Shown one piece after another: positions 38,820-47,031 of a stretch of 47,112 nt of DNA. The stretch is from a virus. Numbering within the stretch: the first letter of the stretch is position 1; every line of letters begins with the position of its first letter. The position numbers and the translations under genes are program-made. The notes beneath the pieces are model-generated. The model saw nothing but the letters and a program-made list of their open reading frames with translations, was not told where the DNA came from and ran no database searches. The DNA lies in IMG/VR virus record IMGVR_UViG_3300048919_000058, positions 1 through 47,112 of that record, one strand, 5' to 3'.

Positions 38820-39635
38820 ATGAGCATCATCGACCTCAATACCGCAGACATATTTAATGCGATCGGCGGTGGCTCTCCACTGTCGATCATCGACAGCGTT
38901 CTACATCCTCAGTATGTCATTAGAGATAGCACCACAGGAGCTGTAGCGCTTGAATTCAGCGGCATGGCATCTATACAGCCAAGTGGTAGGGCTCAAATAA
39001 CAAATGCACCTGTAGAGGGCGGTAAATACCAGTCAATCAACAAAGTGAAAGAGCCTTCTGTTGTCAGATGCGAAATTATCGTCACCGGTCTTACCGGTTT
39101 TTCCGGTGGAATGCCAAACATCTTCGACCTGACGTTTACCAGCCAGAGCAGCGTACTTGAAACCATCAAGACAATGCTGTCTACGGCCAATACTTACGAC
39201 ATTGAGACACCGAAAGAGACGCTTGAGAGCTATGACCTGGTAGACCATTCATACGAGGTTAATTCACAGCGCGGCGTGAGCATGCTGACAATATACCTGT
39301 ACTTTCAGGAGGTTATGCAGCAGATGGAAGTGGTCCTTTCTGGCGCTCAGTCTGAAGCAAAACCGACGAATGACTCGGTTAGCCAGGGGATTACAGGAAT
39401 GGGGGCATCGACTAAAGATGCTGGCTCTACGCCTTCCACTGTCGACGAGCTTGGTAAGTCCTGGTCATCACTGAAAACATCAGTGTCAGGCATAGCCACA
39501 ACAGCGTCAAACGCCATCTCTACAAGCTTTCAGAGCGCTCTCAATACCGTTTCGAAGCCGATACTCGACGTGACTAACAGCGCCACTCAGAAGGCGGCTG
39601 AGCTTGCCAAAGAAATTAACGAGAACATCACATGA
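38820..39635 (+). CDS. Baseplate/tail protein after the tape measure
   Basis: 271 aa from ATG 38820, decided by GGAGAAACG. SIIDLNTADIFNAIGGGSPL at the start, a beta-rich centre, then a Ser/Thr-rich C-terminal helical tail (VSGIATTASNAISTSFQSAL). Occupies the slot of the Dit/LysM-type adaptor in simple contractile baseplates. Family not certain. Confidence 0.7.
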   Translation: MSIIDLNTADIFNAIGGGSPLSIIDSVLHPQYVIRDSTTGAVALEFSGMASIQPSGRAQITNAPVEGGKYQSINKVKEPSVVRCEIIVTGLTGFSGGMPNIFDLTFTSQSSVLETIKTMLSTANTYDIETPKETLESYDLVDHSYEVNSQRGVSMLTIYLYFQEVMQQMEVVLSGAQSEAKPTNDSVSQGITGMGASTKDAGSTPSTVDELGKSWSSLKTSVSGIATTASNAISTSFQSALNTVSKPILDVTNSATQKAAELAKEINENIT

Positions 39636-39937
39636 GAACAATTCCACTTGAGCCGCAGAAGTCACAGTCTGTCTCTGTGGATTTGGCAGGGCAGCGATGC
39701 GTCATACGACTGATCCAGCGTGAAAGCTTCCTATACATGGACCTGACGGTTAACGGCAACCCCATCATGCAAGGCGTTCCGTGCCTGTACGGAAACAAAA
39801 TGGTCAGGTATTCGTACCTTGGATTTCAGGGCGATCTGGTTTTCCTCGACAACGTAGGCCAGCTAGACCCGGCGTACGAAGGGCTTGGCGGCAGGTTCAT
39901 TCTTTACTACATAGAGGAGAGCGAACTTGTACAGTAA
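39632..39937 (+). CDS. Baseplate plug-like protein
   Basis: 101 aa (MRTIPLEPQKSQSVSVDLAG), strand-rich, with LIQRESFLYMDLTVNGNPIM and a YLGFQGDLVFLDNVGQLDP end. This matches the small plug proteins of simple baseplates (Pam3-type, DUF6983) in length and position. ATG overlap upstream. Confidence 0.75.
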   Translation: MRTIPLEPQKSQSVSVDLAGQRCVIRLIQRESFLYMDLTVNGNPIMQGVPCLYGNKMVRYSYLGFQGDLVFLDNVGQLDPAYEGLGGRFILYYIEESELVQ

Positions 39938-40790
39938 GCGATCCCTTCGATTTGAATTCGTGAATGAAACCTCATCATTCGATGATGCTGGAAACAATCA
40001 GATCTCAATCAGCGAGGCCAGGGCGACAGTATCTCTACAGTCATCTGGAAACCTCTTCGGAACGCAGGTAAACGTAAGCATATTCGGGCTTGGCCTTGAG
40101 ATGCTGGCCGCTTTATCCTCAAAAGCAATGGGCTTGTTCGGCACCGATACTGAACGCATCAGCATGAAGATTTTCGTAGAGAACACAGCGATATTTGCTG
40201 GCTACATGACATCTTCTATCGCCAACATGAACTCTGTGCCGAATACCGCACTGATGATTACGGCAACAGCCAACGCAGACCTGCAAAACAAAACTGCGTC
40301 GCCTTTTTCTTTCAATGGTTCAACTCCAGTCGCAAGCGTCATCAATGCTATCTGCAAGGCTGCCGGGTACACGCCTTATATCGTGGGGCTGGAAGGAAAA
40401 GTAATCTCCAATCCCCACTATGAAGGGAGTGTCTTTGACCAGTTGCGTGCAGTCTGCGACGACCTGAACATAGCAATGTCTGTTGCCCCCCCGTCGATAT
40501 CCTTCTGGCCGCAGGAAAGCACAAAGGACGATGTAAAGCCTCTTATCTCTCCTGAGTATGGGTTAATTGGATATCCGGTCTTCTCAAATGGTGGCGTGAT
40601 GTTCCAGACGCAATTCTCAACGCTTTTGACTACAGGGCGTGACATAGAGCTACAGACAACCCTGCCTCATGCCAGCGGTGTTTATAAGCTCACCAGCGTA
40701 ACTCATGAGCTGTCATCCTGGATGGAAGACGGGCCCTGGCATTCGGTGTGCATTGCTAACAGAAAATTAGAAGAGGCGACCAGTGGCTGA
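39927..40790 (+). CDS. Baseplate hub protein
   Basis: 287 aa starting at TTG 39927 with GAGGAG upstream (next Met far inside). NVSIFGLGLEMLAALSSKAM, IFVENTAIFAGYMTSSIANM and GVYKLTSVTHELSSWMEDGP show the gpD/gp27-like hub fold pattern. It carries the spike encoded next. Confidence 0.75.
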   Translation: MYSKRSLRFEFVNETSSFDDAGNNQISISEARATVSLQSSGNLFGTQVNVSIFGLGLEMLAALSSKAMGLFGTDTERISMKIFVENTAIFAGYMTSSIANMNSVPNTALMITATANADLQNKTASPFSFNGSTPVASVINAICKAAGYTPYIVGLEGKVISNPHYEGSVFDQLRAVCDDLNIAMSVAPPSISFWPQESTKDDVKPLISPEYGLIGYPVFSNGGVMFQTQFSTLLTTGRDIELQTTLPHASGVYKLTSVTHELSSWMEDGPWHSVCIANRKLEEATSG

Positions 40791-41382
40791 CCATTTATTC
40801 ACGCCCACTAGTGCTCAAACTAGTGATGCTGAAAACCTATCATACGTATTTAAAAAGCTCCTTTCGGGGGCTTTTTTTATTGAGCTTGTTGAGGTGACGG
40901 CGATCCGCGGAACCGCGCCTAATCTGGTAGTGGATGTCATGCCGCTGGTAACAAGGACAGACCCGTCCGGAGCGACCATCCAGAACTCGGAAATCTTCAA
41001 TGTGCCGGTGTTCAGACTTCAGCGTGGGATGAGTGCAGTCATCATGAACCCGGTGCCAGGTGATATAGGCATGATCGCCATCTGCGACCGGGACAACTCA
41101 ATAGCCAGAGCAAACCGCAAGCAATCTGTACCTGGCAGCAAAAGGATGCACAGCAAATCAGATGCGCTTTACTTGGGCGGTTTTCTCAATTCCCAACCTG
41201 CAGAATACGTGGAATTCACCAGTTCAGGCATCAACATAAAATCACCTGGAACCGTAAATATCAACGGGTTGAAAGTCCTTCCAGATGGCCGATTGCAACT
41301 GGTAGATGGCTCAATTGTCGATGGTCATGACCACGGTGGAGTTCAATCAGGCGGAAGCAGAACAGCACCTTTGGGGACATAA
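40783..41382 (+). CDS. Baseplate spike protein (Gp138/gpV type)
   Basis: 199 aa starting at GTG. OB-fold half (IELVEVTAIRGTAPNLVVDV, VPVFRLQRGMSAVIMNPVPG, DIGMIAICDRD), then a beta-helix (SSGINIKSPGTVNINGLKVL) and HDHGG near the end, an HxH-type pair that in P2 gpV binds the apical metal ion. It pierces the outer membrane. A terminator-like hairpin lies within its first codons. Confidence 0.85.
   Translation: MADHLFTPTSAQTSDAENLSYVFKKLLSGAFFIELVEVTAIRGTAPNLVVDVMPLVTRTDPSGATIQNSEIFNVPVFRLQRGMSAVIMNPVPGDIGMIAICDRDNSIARANRKQSVPGSKRMHSKSDALYLGGFLNSQPAEYVEFTSSGINIKSPGTVNINGLKVLPDGRLQLVDGSIVDGHDHGGVQSGGSRTAPLGT
40852..40878 (+). terminator. Terminator-like hairpin within the spike gene
   Basis: AAAAAGCTCC-TTTC-GGGGGCTTTTT: a 10-bp stem with one G-T pair, then further T. 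It is as strong as the true terminators here but lies at codons 24-32 of the spike. It may attenuate polymerase lacking Q or mark an old gene junction. Confidence 0.6.
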
Positions 41383-41742
41383 ATGACATACAGAACAATG
41401 CAATTAGACGTGTCTACATGGGATCTAACGTTAGATGGCAGCGGCAATATTGCGATAGCAGACGAGTCATATTCAGTTGCTCAGGATGTTGCCAGCGCAT
41501 GTCTTGTTTTCTCAGGTGAGTGCTATTACGACACCACCCTTGGGATTCCGTGGAAAACCGATGTTCTCGGCAAGCGTCCGACTCCGAGCTTTATCCAGCA
41601 GAAGTTGCAATCAGAATCGCTCAAATTACCGATTGTTGACCAGGCTCTGGCTAACGTCTTCTTTGATAAAAACACCCGCAGTATGCGCGGAACTATCCGT
41701 GTGACCGACATCAATGGAAACACAGCGCAGGCCACACTATGA
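41383..41742 (+). CDS. Baseplate wedge protein (gp25-like)
   Basis: 119 aa. WDLTLDGSGNIAIADESYSV, ASACLVFSGECYYDTTLGIP and MRGTIRVTDINGNT fit gp25/W-like wedge proteins that start sheath assembly. One base after the spike stop; overlaps the J gene by 4 bp. Confidence 0.8.
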   Translation: MTYRTMQLDVSTWDLTLDGSGNIAIADESYSVAQDVASACLVFSGECYYDTTLGIPWKTDVLGKRPTPSFIQQKLQSESLKLPIVDQALANVFFDKNTRSMRGTIRVTDINGNTAQATL

Positions 41743-42968
41743 CGACACTAAACACTGCAGTACCTGATGTAACCATTACTGAAAATGGCCTGTCTGTACC
41801 TGATGTTGCAGATATTCTTTCTGGTCGCCTGACTGACATGACAGCTGCATTAGGCGGCGGAGCAAGCCAGTCTCTTAGCTCGCCGCAGGGTCAGATCGCA
41901 CAATCAGATACAGAAATTATTGCCCAGGAATACGACAAGCTTCTTTGCCTGTTCAACCAGGTTAACCCTGATTATGCAACCGGGCGATTCCAGGATGGCA
42001 TCGGTCGAATCTACTTTATGGATCGCATATCTGCCCAGGGGACAGTCACAACAGGAACTTGTATTGGACAGGCGGGAACGGTAATCCCCGCAGGCAGCAC
42101 AGCGATCACTACAGATGGGTATATCTATCAAGCCATAGACAACATAACAATTCCTGCGGGTGGCTCAGTTGATGGTGCGTTTGTGAACACAACCACTGGA
42201 CCTATTCCGTGCGCAGCTGGCTCATTAAACCAAATCTATCGCGCTGTGCCTGGATGGGATGCGATCACAAACGCAAGCCCCGGAGTGGTAGGTGTTGACG
42301 TCGAATCACGCATTGCATTCGAGACGCGCAGACAGCAGTCAGTTGCAAGGAATAGCCGCAACCAGGATGCTTCGGTTTTATCCGCGCTGCTTGCTACTAA
42401 CGGAGTCCTGGATGCTTATGTATGGTCAAACCGCACAGCAGCAACAGTTAACAAAGGAACGACGAGCTTTCCTGTGTTAGCTCACTCCATCTTCATATCA
42501 GTTTATGGCGGAGCGGATGCGGATGTCGCTGAATCTATCTTCAGCACATATAACCCTGGAGCAAACCTCAACGGTAGCACCCATTATACTGTTTATGACA
42601 ATGTGAACTATTCACCGCCATATCCTTCATACGATATGCAATGGCAAAAATCTACACCAACTCGAGTTTACTTTAAGGTTCAGATTGATAGCTCACTAAA
42701 CCCCCCAAGCGACATAACCACTCAGGTTAAAAACATGATTATCTCAGTTTTTAATGGAGAGTATGAGGGAATAGGGAAAGCAAGAATAGGCTCAACTATA
42801 AATGCAGGGAAATATTACGCCCCTATCATTTCGATTAGCCCTGATACGGTAGGAGTCCTATTACTGCAGGTGTCATTGAATGGAACTGCATTTACGCCAT
42901 CCGTAACTATGGGGATTGACCAGGTTCCGACAATCCAGGCGTCGGATATCACTGTTACATTGGTATAA
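41739..42968 (+). CDS. Baseplate J-like protein
   Basis: 409 aa. VTITENGLSVPDVADILSGR, QTDTEIIAQEYD-like segment and AVPGWDAITNASPGVVGVDV with ESRIAFETRRQQSVARNSRN are the J/gp6 signature. Forms the wedge ring around the hub. Confidence 0.92.
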   Translation: MTTLNTAVPDVTITENGLSVPDVADILSGRLTDMTAALGGGASQSLSSPQGQIAQSDTEIIAQEYDKLLCLFNQVNPDYATGRFQDGIGRIYFMDRISAQGTVTTGTCIGQAGTVIPAGSTAITTDGYIYQAIDNITIPAGGSVDGAFVNTTTGPIPCAAGSLNQIYRAVPGWDAITNASPGVVGVDVESRIAFETRRQQSVARNSRNQDASVLSALLATNGVLDAYVWSNRTAATVNKGTTSFPVLAHSIFISVYGGADADVAESIFSTYNPGANLNGSTHYTVYDNVNYSPPYPSYDMQWQKSTPTRVYFKVQIDSSLNPPSDITTQVKNMIISVFNGEYEGIGKARIGSTINAGKYYAPIISISPDTVGVLLLQVSLNGTAFTPSVTMGIDQVPTIQASDITVTLV

Positions 42969-42981
42969 CGGAGTGATTTAA

Positions 42982-43620
42982 ATGTGGCAGGAAACAATCC
43001 TAACGCAATACTCCGCCAGCCAAAAGCTATTGGACATCATTGATACGTTTAATCAGGCCATAAGCCTTGACGACTTCACTGATGAGTTTATTAGCAAGGT
43101 ATGGGATTTAACCACGTGTGAAACTTATGGTCTTGACGTATGGGGTAAAATTGTTGGCATCAGCCGATACATCAACGCCCCGATAGATAGTTCAACATTT
43201 GGTTTTTCCGAGGCGGACGATCTAAATCCAGATTACCCAACACCATTTAATGACGCGCCATTTTATGGTGGAGTACAGGAAACAACAAACGTAAGGCTTG
43301 GAGATGATGCCTATAGAACGCTGATACTCTGCAAAGCTTTTACCAATATCAGTATTGCAACTATTCCAGAGATAAATCGCTTTCTGAAAATGCTTTTCTA
43401 TCAGCGCGGAAGGGCTTACTGCATAAGCTATGGAGATATGACAATTGGCTTCACTTTTGAGTTTGAACTTGCTCCTTATGAAAGGTCAATTCTCACAAAT
43501 TATGATGTCACTCCTGTTCCAAGTGGCGTGCTGGTTAATGTGAGCGAAATTATTACTCCTTACTTTGGATTCGCTTCAGATGCATACCCATTCAATGATG
43601 GAATATTCTACAGAGATTAA
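42982..43620 (+). CDS. Baseplate protein (DUF2612)
   Basis: 212 aa. YGLDVWGKIVGISRYINAPI, DDAYRTLILCKAFTNISIAT and TIPEINRFLKMLFYQRG are DUF2612/gpI-type features; this protein links baseplate wedge to tail fibres. Followed by the fibre gene after 2 bases. Confidence 0.85.
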   Translation: MWQETILTQYSASQKLLDIIDTFNQAISLDDFTDEFISKVWDLTTCETYGLDVWGKIVGISRYINAPIDSSTFGFSEADDLNPDYPTPFNDAPFYGGVQETTNVRLGDDAYRTLILCKAFTNISIATIPEINRFLKMLFYQRGRAYCISYGDMTIGFTFEFELAPYERSILTNYDVTPVPSGVLVNVSEIITPYFGFASDAYPFNDGIFYRD

Positions 43621-43622
43621 AT

Positions 43623-44408
43623 ATGAACCGTACAGACGCGCCAGCTAAACAGTCAAAACCATTTGGTATAAACGGCCCAAGAGAGCCTATTCTTGCAACC
43701 ACACCTAGCGGTGATAACACAGCATCATATGATCAGGGATTCCCTCCCATCACAATGATACTGAAATCTGCAGGTGGCTTGCCACCAAAAGGCCAGGACA
43801 TGAACCAAATTTTGTATGAGCTTTCCGCTCTCTCTAGATGGTTCAGCGCAGGGGCTCAAAACGCTTACGATGCCACTTTCTCGGCAGCTATTGGTGGATA
43901 CCCAATGGGTGCAACGATTCTTGGAAACGATGGCACCACAAGATACATGAGCACCGTTGATTCCAACACCACTAACCCAAACACTGGTGGAGCTGGCTGG
44001 TTTAACTTGACAACAGGATATCTCAAAACCGCTAACAACCTCTCAGAGATTGCAGCCGGTGGCAACACCGCAATAGCAGCGGCCATTTCAAATCTCGGAC
44101 TTATTGGCGGAAACCCATCCAGTGGCGCTGGTTACACTCAGAACTATTTCAAGATACCAATTAGCACTTCGCTTGGGCTTGTCAATAAAATTATACAATA
44201 TGGAACAGTGAACACAACAAATGGCCTTGATAGCATTCTGGGCTTGCCAATACCGTTTCCAACAGCAGTCCGCACCTGGTATGCGACATGTAACTATACT
44301 GCAAGCACTGGTGTAATAAATACTGCGGCATGTAACATCAGCACGACAACCATCACAATAAGAGCTAGCGCATCAGTTACCGTAAACTGGCTTGCTATTG
44401 GGGACTGA
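43623..44408 (+). CDS. Tail fibre (receptor-binding) protein
   Basis: 261 aa. The N-terminal attachment part (RTDAPAKQSKPFGINGPREP, ITMILKSAGGLPPKGQDMNQ) is the conserved baseplate-binding module. The repeat-type shaft is short, and the C-terminal ~110 residues, rich in Thr/Asn and strands, form the tip. Short compared with P2-like fibres, so a stubby fibre. Confidence 0.85.
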   Translation: MNRTDAPAKQSKPFGINGPREPILATTPSGDNTASYDQGFPPITMILKSAGGLPPKGQDMNQILYELSALSRWFSAGAQNAYDATFSAAIGGYPMGATILGNDGTTRYMSTVDSNTTNPNTGGAGWFNLTTGYLKTANNLSEIAAGGNTAIAAAISNLGLIGGNPSSGAGYTQNYFKIPISTSLGLVNKIIQYGTVNTTNGLDSILGLPIPFPTAVRTWYATCNYTASTGVINTAACNISTTTITIRASASVTVNWLAIGD

Positions 44409-44411
44409 TTA

Positions 44412-44819
44412 ATGAACAAATATTTATTTTCAGGATTAACATTCTATCCATATAGCGAAAAAGATATCTATGAACAGGCTGGGAAGTGGCCGGAATCTGG
44501 CGTTGATGTCGATGAAGAAACAAGGAGTATGTTCTTCATTTATCCTGCCGGGAAGACGCTTGGTGAGGATGGGGAAGGGATGCCGATATGGGTTGACCTC
44601 CCGCAACCACCAAACTCAGAGTTGCGCAAATCCGCACTGACGGAATTGAGCAGCACATACCAGGATGATATTGAAAAACTTAACAGAGCCTGGCTTGCGG
44701 CAGCGGTGAATGATGGAGTGAATGAAACAACCAAAAAGGATCTGGTATTAGCTCAGATTAACACCAGAAAAACGCAGTATTCAAATGAAAGGGCGGCAAT
44801 AATTGCTCAGTACCCTTGA
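44412..44819 (+). CDS. Tail fibre assembly chaperone (Tfa type)
   Basis: 135 aa. KYLFSGLTFYPYSEKDIYEQ opening and GEDGEGMPIWVDLPQPP centre, then a helical C-half (KSALTELSSTYQDDIEKLNR), are typical of the Tfa family needed for fibre trimerisation. It follows the fibre by 3 bases. Confidence 0.9.
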   Translation: MNKYLFSGLTFYPYSEKDIYEQAGKWPESGVDVDEETRSMFFIYPAGKTLGEDGEGMPIWVDLPQPPNSELRKSALTELSSTYQDDIEKLNRAWLAAAVNDGVNETTKKDLVLAQINTRKTQYSNERAAIIAQYP

Positions 44820-44835
44820 TTGAGTGGAGAGCTAC

Positions 44836-44997
44836 ATGTCAGATAATGATGCACCATTGAATAACGAAGCCGAATCCTCTTCGATCTCAACTGAGATTAG
44901 ATTCTGCCCTATATGCGGAACTCAAATGTATCAAGGAGTGAGGTACGGTTTTCTTTGCTGGATTTGTCCAGAGTGCGACTTTGACGAACCGGTATAA
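44836..44997 (+). CDS. Small zinc-ribbon protein at the end of the late operon
   Basis: 53 aa. FCPICGTQM and CWICPECDFDEP give two CxxC pairs of a zinc ribbon. GGAG at 5-8 bases before the ATG. Last rightward gene of the late unit. Function unknown; could bind nucleic acid. Confidence 0.65.
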   Translation: MSDNDAPLNNEAESSSISTEIRFCPICGTQMYQGVRYGFLCWICPECDFDEPV

Positions 44998-45056
44998 ATG
45001 CAGCCAGCGTTAACCAACCCCTAATACCAATTAACACACGACAAACCCATAGAAAT

Positions 45057-45095
45057 AGGCCGCTATAGTACAATGCACGTATCGCGCGGCGGCCT
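45057..45095. terminator. Possible convergent terminator
   Basis: AGGCCGC (45057-45063) pairs with GCGGCCT (45089-45095) around a 25-nt loop, followed by TTTTCTATT on the plus strand and ATTTCTAT on the minus strand. It lies between the late operon and the converging acetyltransferase gene. Confidence 0.5.
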
Positions 45096-45101
45096 TTTCT
45101 A

Positions 45102-46184
45102 TTACTTCGCGTCTATTCCTAAATTATCTTTAGATGATTTGTCATCTCTTTGTCGGATCAGTAACTTGAGTAATGGATTTACAACCACCGCATTCATTAC
45201 GAATGCAATTATTAAAGATACGGTGAAAACGATAGCAATCATAAGCAGCCCATATTGTAGCGACTCCCCTACATACCATGAAAAGTCATACATGGTAGTT
45301 ACGTTAGATAAGACTACCAGGTGTATCAAATATACTCCGTATGTGTTTCCTGCCACCTTTGACACGATACCACCAATCAGACCTGATGCATTCCAGTTAT
45401 AACTATGGAAAATCATACAAAGAGATACAGACATTACTATCATATTTAAACCTGTATCAAATGGCGCTAGGTATGTTGATGGCTGGAATGCAACCTGTGC
45501 ATATGTAACAATGCAAGTCGAAGCGTATGCAGAAAAGAACGCCAATAAATAGACTTTCATTGGAGCTTTAGGAAGTCTTGGTATCAACCCTCCAATAATA
45601 AAATATACCAGCCATATGTTTATGTCTGGAATGGAAAATCCAGCAATAAGGCCCTTGCAATAAAGGTTGTATGCCTTGATGACAATCAGGAATAACAATA
45701 CAAAAAGTGCATTGCGAGAGCTTACAGAAGAAAGAAGCAAGCTTACTAATGGAGTTACTAGATAAATACCAAGCATTGAATATACAAACCAGAAATGGAA
45801 TGATATCCCAGTACTTGACAGTAATCCTTTAAAATACTCAATAGCTAAATTTAAAAGTGAAATATTGCCAACTGGCAGCTTAACAATAGCGAAGTGTAGA
45901 ATTGAAAATACAAAGAATGGGATGAGTAGGCTTAGTAATCTTTTCTTGTAGAAAACAAAAATATTCTCTACCTTGCAATTTAAAAGGAAAATCCCACTTA
46001 TCACAAAGAAGACAGGAAGGCCAACCCGCACCAAACATTGAAACAATAAAGATATTATCTTTTCAGAATCTGTTATGTTTTGTGTTATATATATTTCGTA
46101 CGGCGGTAAAACATGGATACCTATTACCAATAGGCAGCTTACTATCCGTAGTAGTTCGATTGAAATATTCCGCTGCTTAATCAT
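45102..46184 (-). CDS. Membrane O-acetyltransferase (acyltransferase-3 family), probable O-antigen modification
   Basis: 360 aa integral membrane protein with about ten hydrophobic helices. The N-terminal ISIELLRIVSCLLVIGIHVL with the conserved His, FFVISGIFLL, and RVGLPVFFVIS are hallmarks of Oac/OafB/WecH-type enzymes that move acetyl groups onto surface sugars. It is clearly more A/T-rich than the phage backbone, opposite in strand, and next to attR: a lysogenic-conversion gene. Ribosome site is weak (GGTAATTAA). Confidence 0.88.
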   Translation of the reverse strand: MIKQRNISIELLRIVSCLLVIGIHVLPPYEIYITQNITDSEKIISLLFQCLVRVGLPVFFVISGIFLLNCKVENIFVFYKKRLLSLLIPFFVFSILHFAIVKLPVGNISLLNLAIEYFKGLLSSTGISFHFWFVYSMLGIYLVTPLVSLLLSSVSSRNALFVLLFLIVIKAYNLYCKGLIAGFSIPDINIWLVYFIIGGLIPRLPKAPMKVYLLAFFSAYASTCIVTYAQVAFQPSTYLAPFDTGLNMIVMSVSLCMIFHSYNWNASGLIGGIVSKVAGNTYGVYLIHLVVLSNVTTMYDFSWYVGESLQYGLLMIAIVFTVSLIIAFVMNAVVVNPLLKLLIRQRDDKSSKDNLGIDAK

Positions 46185-46441
46185 TTAATTACCATGTGAG
46201 AAAAATTGGATTTTAATTAGATGGTTACGAACTGATGTTAAACCCTAATGCAATCAAGGCTCTGATAATTAACGCGTTTTAACATATGACAAACAGTACT
46301 GGCAAGATATATTTTGCAGTTATGATAAATGCAGCATAAAAACAACACGATTGGATTATCTGAAAATAAAAACCCATAGTAAATAACCATTTATTGCACG
46401 CGACATCTTTTATGGTTGATCGACACCACCGATCGATAATA
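46185..46441. other. AT-rich intergenic region between oac and the SOS gene
   Basis: 257 bases, divergent upstream regions for the acetyltransferase (minus) and the UmuD-like gene (plus). A 78-codon minus-strand frame here spans the LexA box and is not credible. GATCGA/TCGATC repeats lie at 46418-46437 (TTGATCGACACC... CCGATCGATAAT). Confidence 0.5.
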
Positions 46442-46459
46442 CTGTATGTATATACAGTA
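46440..46459 (+). promoter_or_regulatory. LexA (SOS) box
   Basis: TACTGTATGTATATACAGTA: one base from a perfect 20-bp E. coli LexA consensus, with the CTGT-N8-ACAG core at 46442-46457. It ends 17 bases before the UmuD-like ATG, so that gene should be silent until DNA damage. Confidence 0.93.
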
Positions 46460-46476
46460 ACTATCGGAGGTGCATC

Positions 46477-46863
46477 ATGGGATTCCCGAGTCCGGCGCAG
46501 GATTTTGTAGAGCAACGTATATCACTAGACCAGCGCATCATAACCCGGCCAGCGGCGACGTACTTCATGCGTGCTGGTGCGACACACTATCGAGAGGGAA
46601 TCATGAATGGTGCTTTGCTTGTTGTGGATGCATCGCTGAGCCCTTGTGACGGTTCATTGCTGGTTTGCAGAATGGAAGGTGAGTTGAGAATTAAGCGGTA
46701 TCGCAAATCACCAAAGCCTCACCTGGAAGATTTGCAGACGGGAAGGCGTGAAGAGATACCGGTGCACGATGACGGGACGAGCCCGGATGCGATATTTGGC
46801 GTGATTACCTACATTATCAACGATGCACGTTCTGGTGAGTTTGATGATTGTCCGGTGATGTGA
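46477..46863 (+). CDS. UmuD'-like protein without catalytic serine
   Basis: 128 aa after GGAGGTGCATC. It begins MGFPSPAQDFVEQRI, aligning with E. coli UmuD from Gly25, the first residue after the self-cleavage point, so it is made in the UmuD' form. Where UmuD has GDSM, this has GATH; Thr36 replaces nucleophile Ser60, while Lys73 (LRIKRY) is kept. No UmuC partner follows. P1 HumD is a phage precedent for a UmuD'-type protein. It could support host polymerase V or modulate the repressor. Confidence 0.85.
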   Translation: MGFPSPAQDFVEQRISLDQRIITRPAATYFMRAGATHYREGIMNGALLVVDASLSPCDGSLLVCRMEGELRIKRYRKSPKPHLEDLQTGRREEIPVHDDGTSPDAIFGVITYIINDARSGEFDDCPVM

Positions 46864-46932
46864 GACAGAAATGGGACACACAAAGCTTTGCATCGGTTTG
46901 CAAGGCTTTGCATGTTTTTCGAAGATGGGACG
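46861..46932. promoter_or_regulatory. Probable integrase arm-type sites near attR
   Basis: TGAGACAGA (46861), ATGGGACAC (46871) and ATGGGACGT (46924) resemble the paired elements at 164-185. Between them GCTTTGCAT occurs twice (46885 and 46905), a separate direct repeat that could bind Xis or IHF-type factors. Arrangement is as in a two-armed attP. Confidence 0.5.
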
Positions 46933-46985
46933 TGTGAGCGCAGTGTTGGCAGGGTATGTTATTGAGTTAAATGGTAGTTCTTATA

Positions 46986-47031
46986 ATTCGTAATGCGAAG
47001 GTCGTAGGTTCGACTCCTATTATCGGCACCA
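46986..47031. repeat. attR core (46-bp direct repeat)
   Basis: Identical to 72-117. It is the displaced 3' half of the host tRNA, lacking the D arm and acceptor 5' strand, so it cannot form a tRNA. It marks the right end of the prophage; host sequence follows. Confidence 0.95.

Noticed and set aside
45073-45402. 109-codon plus-strand frame opposite the acetyltransferase
   Set aside because: It is the complement of a clear membrane protein gene and has no start signal.
46279-46515. 78-codon minus-strand frame over the LexA box
   Set aside because: It spans the promoter and start of the UmuD-like gene, has no ribosome site and an odd composition.
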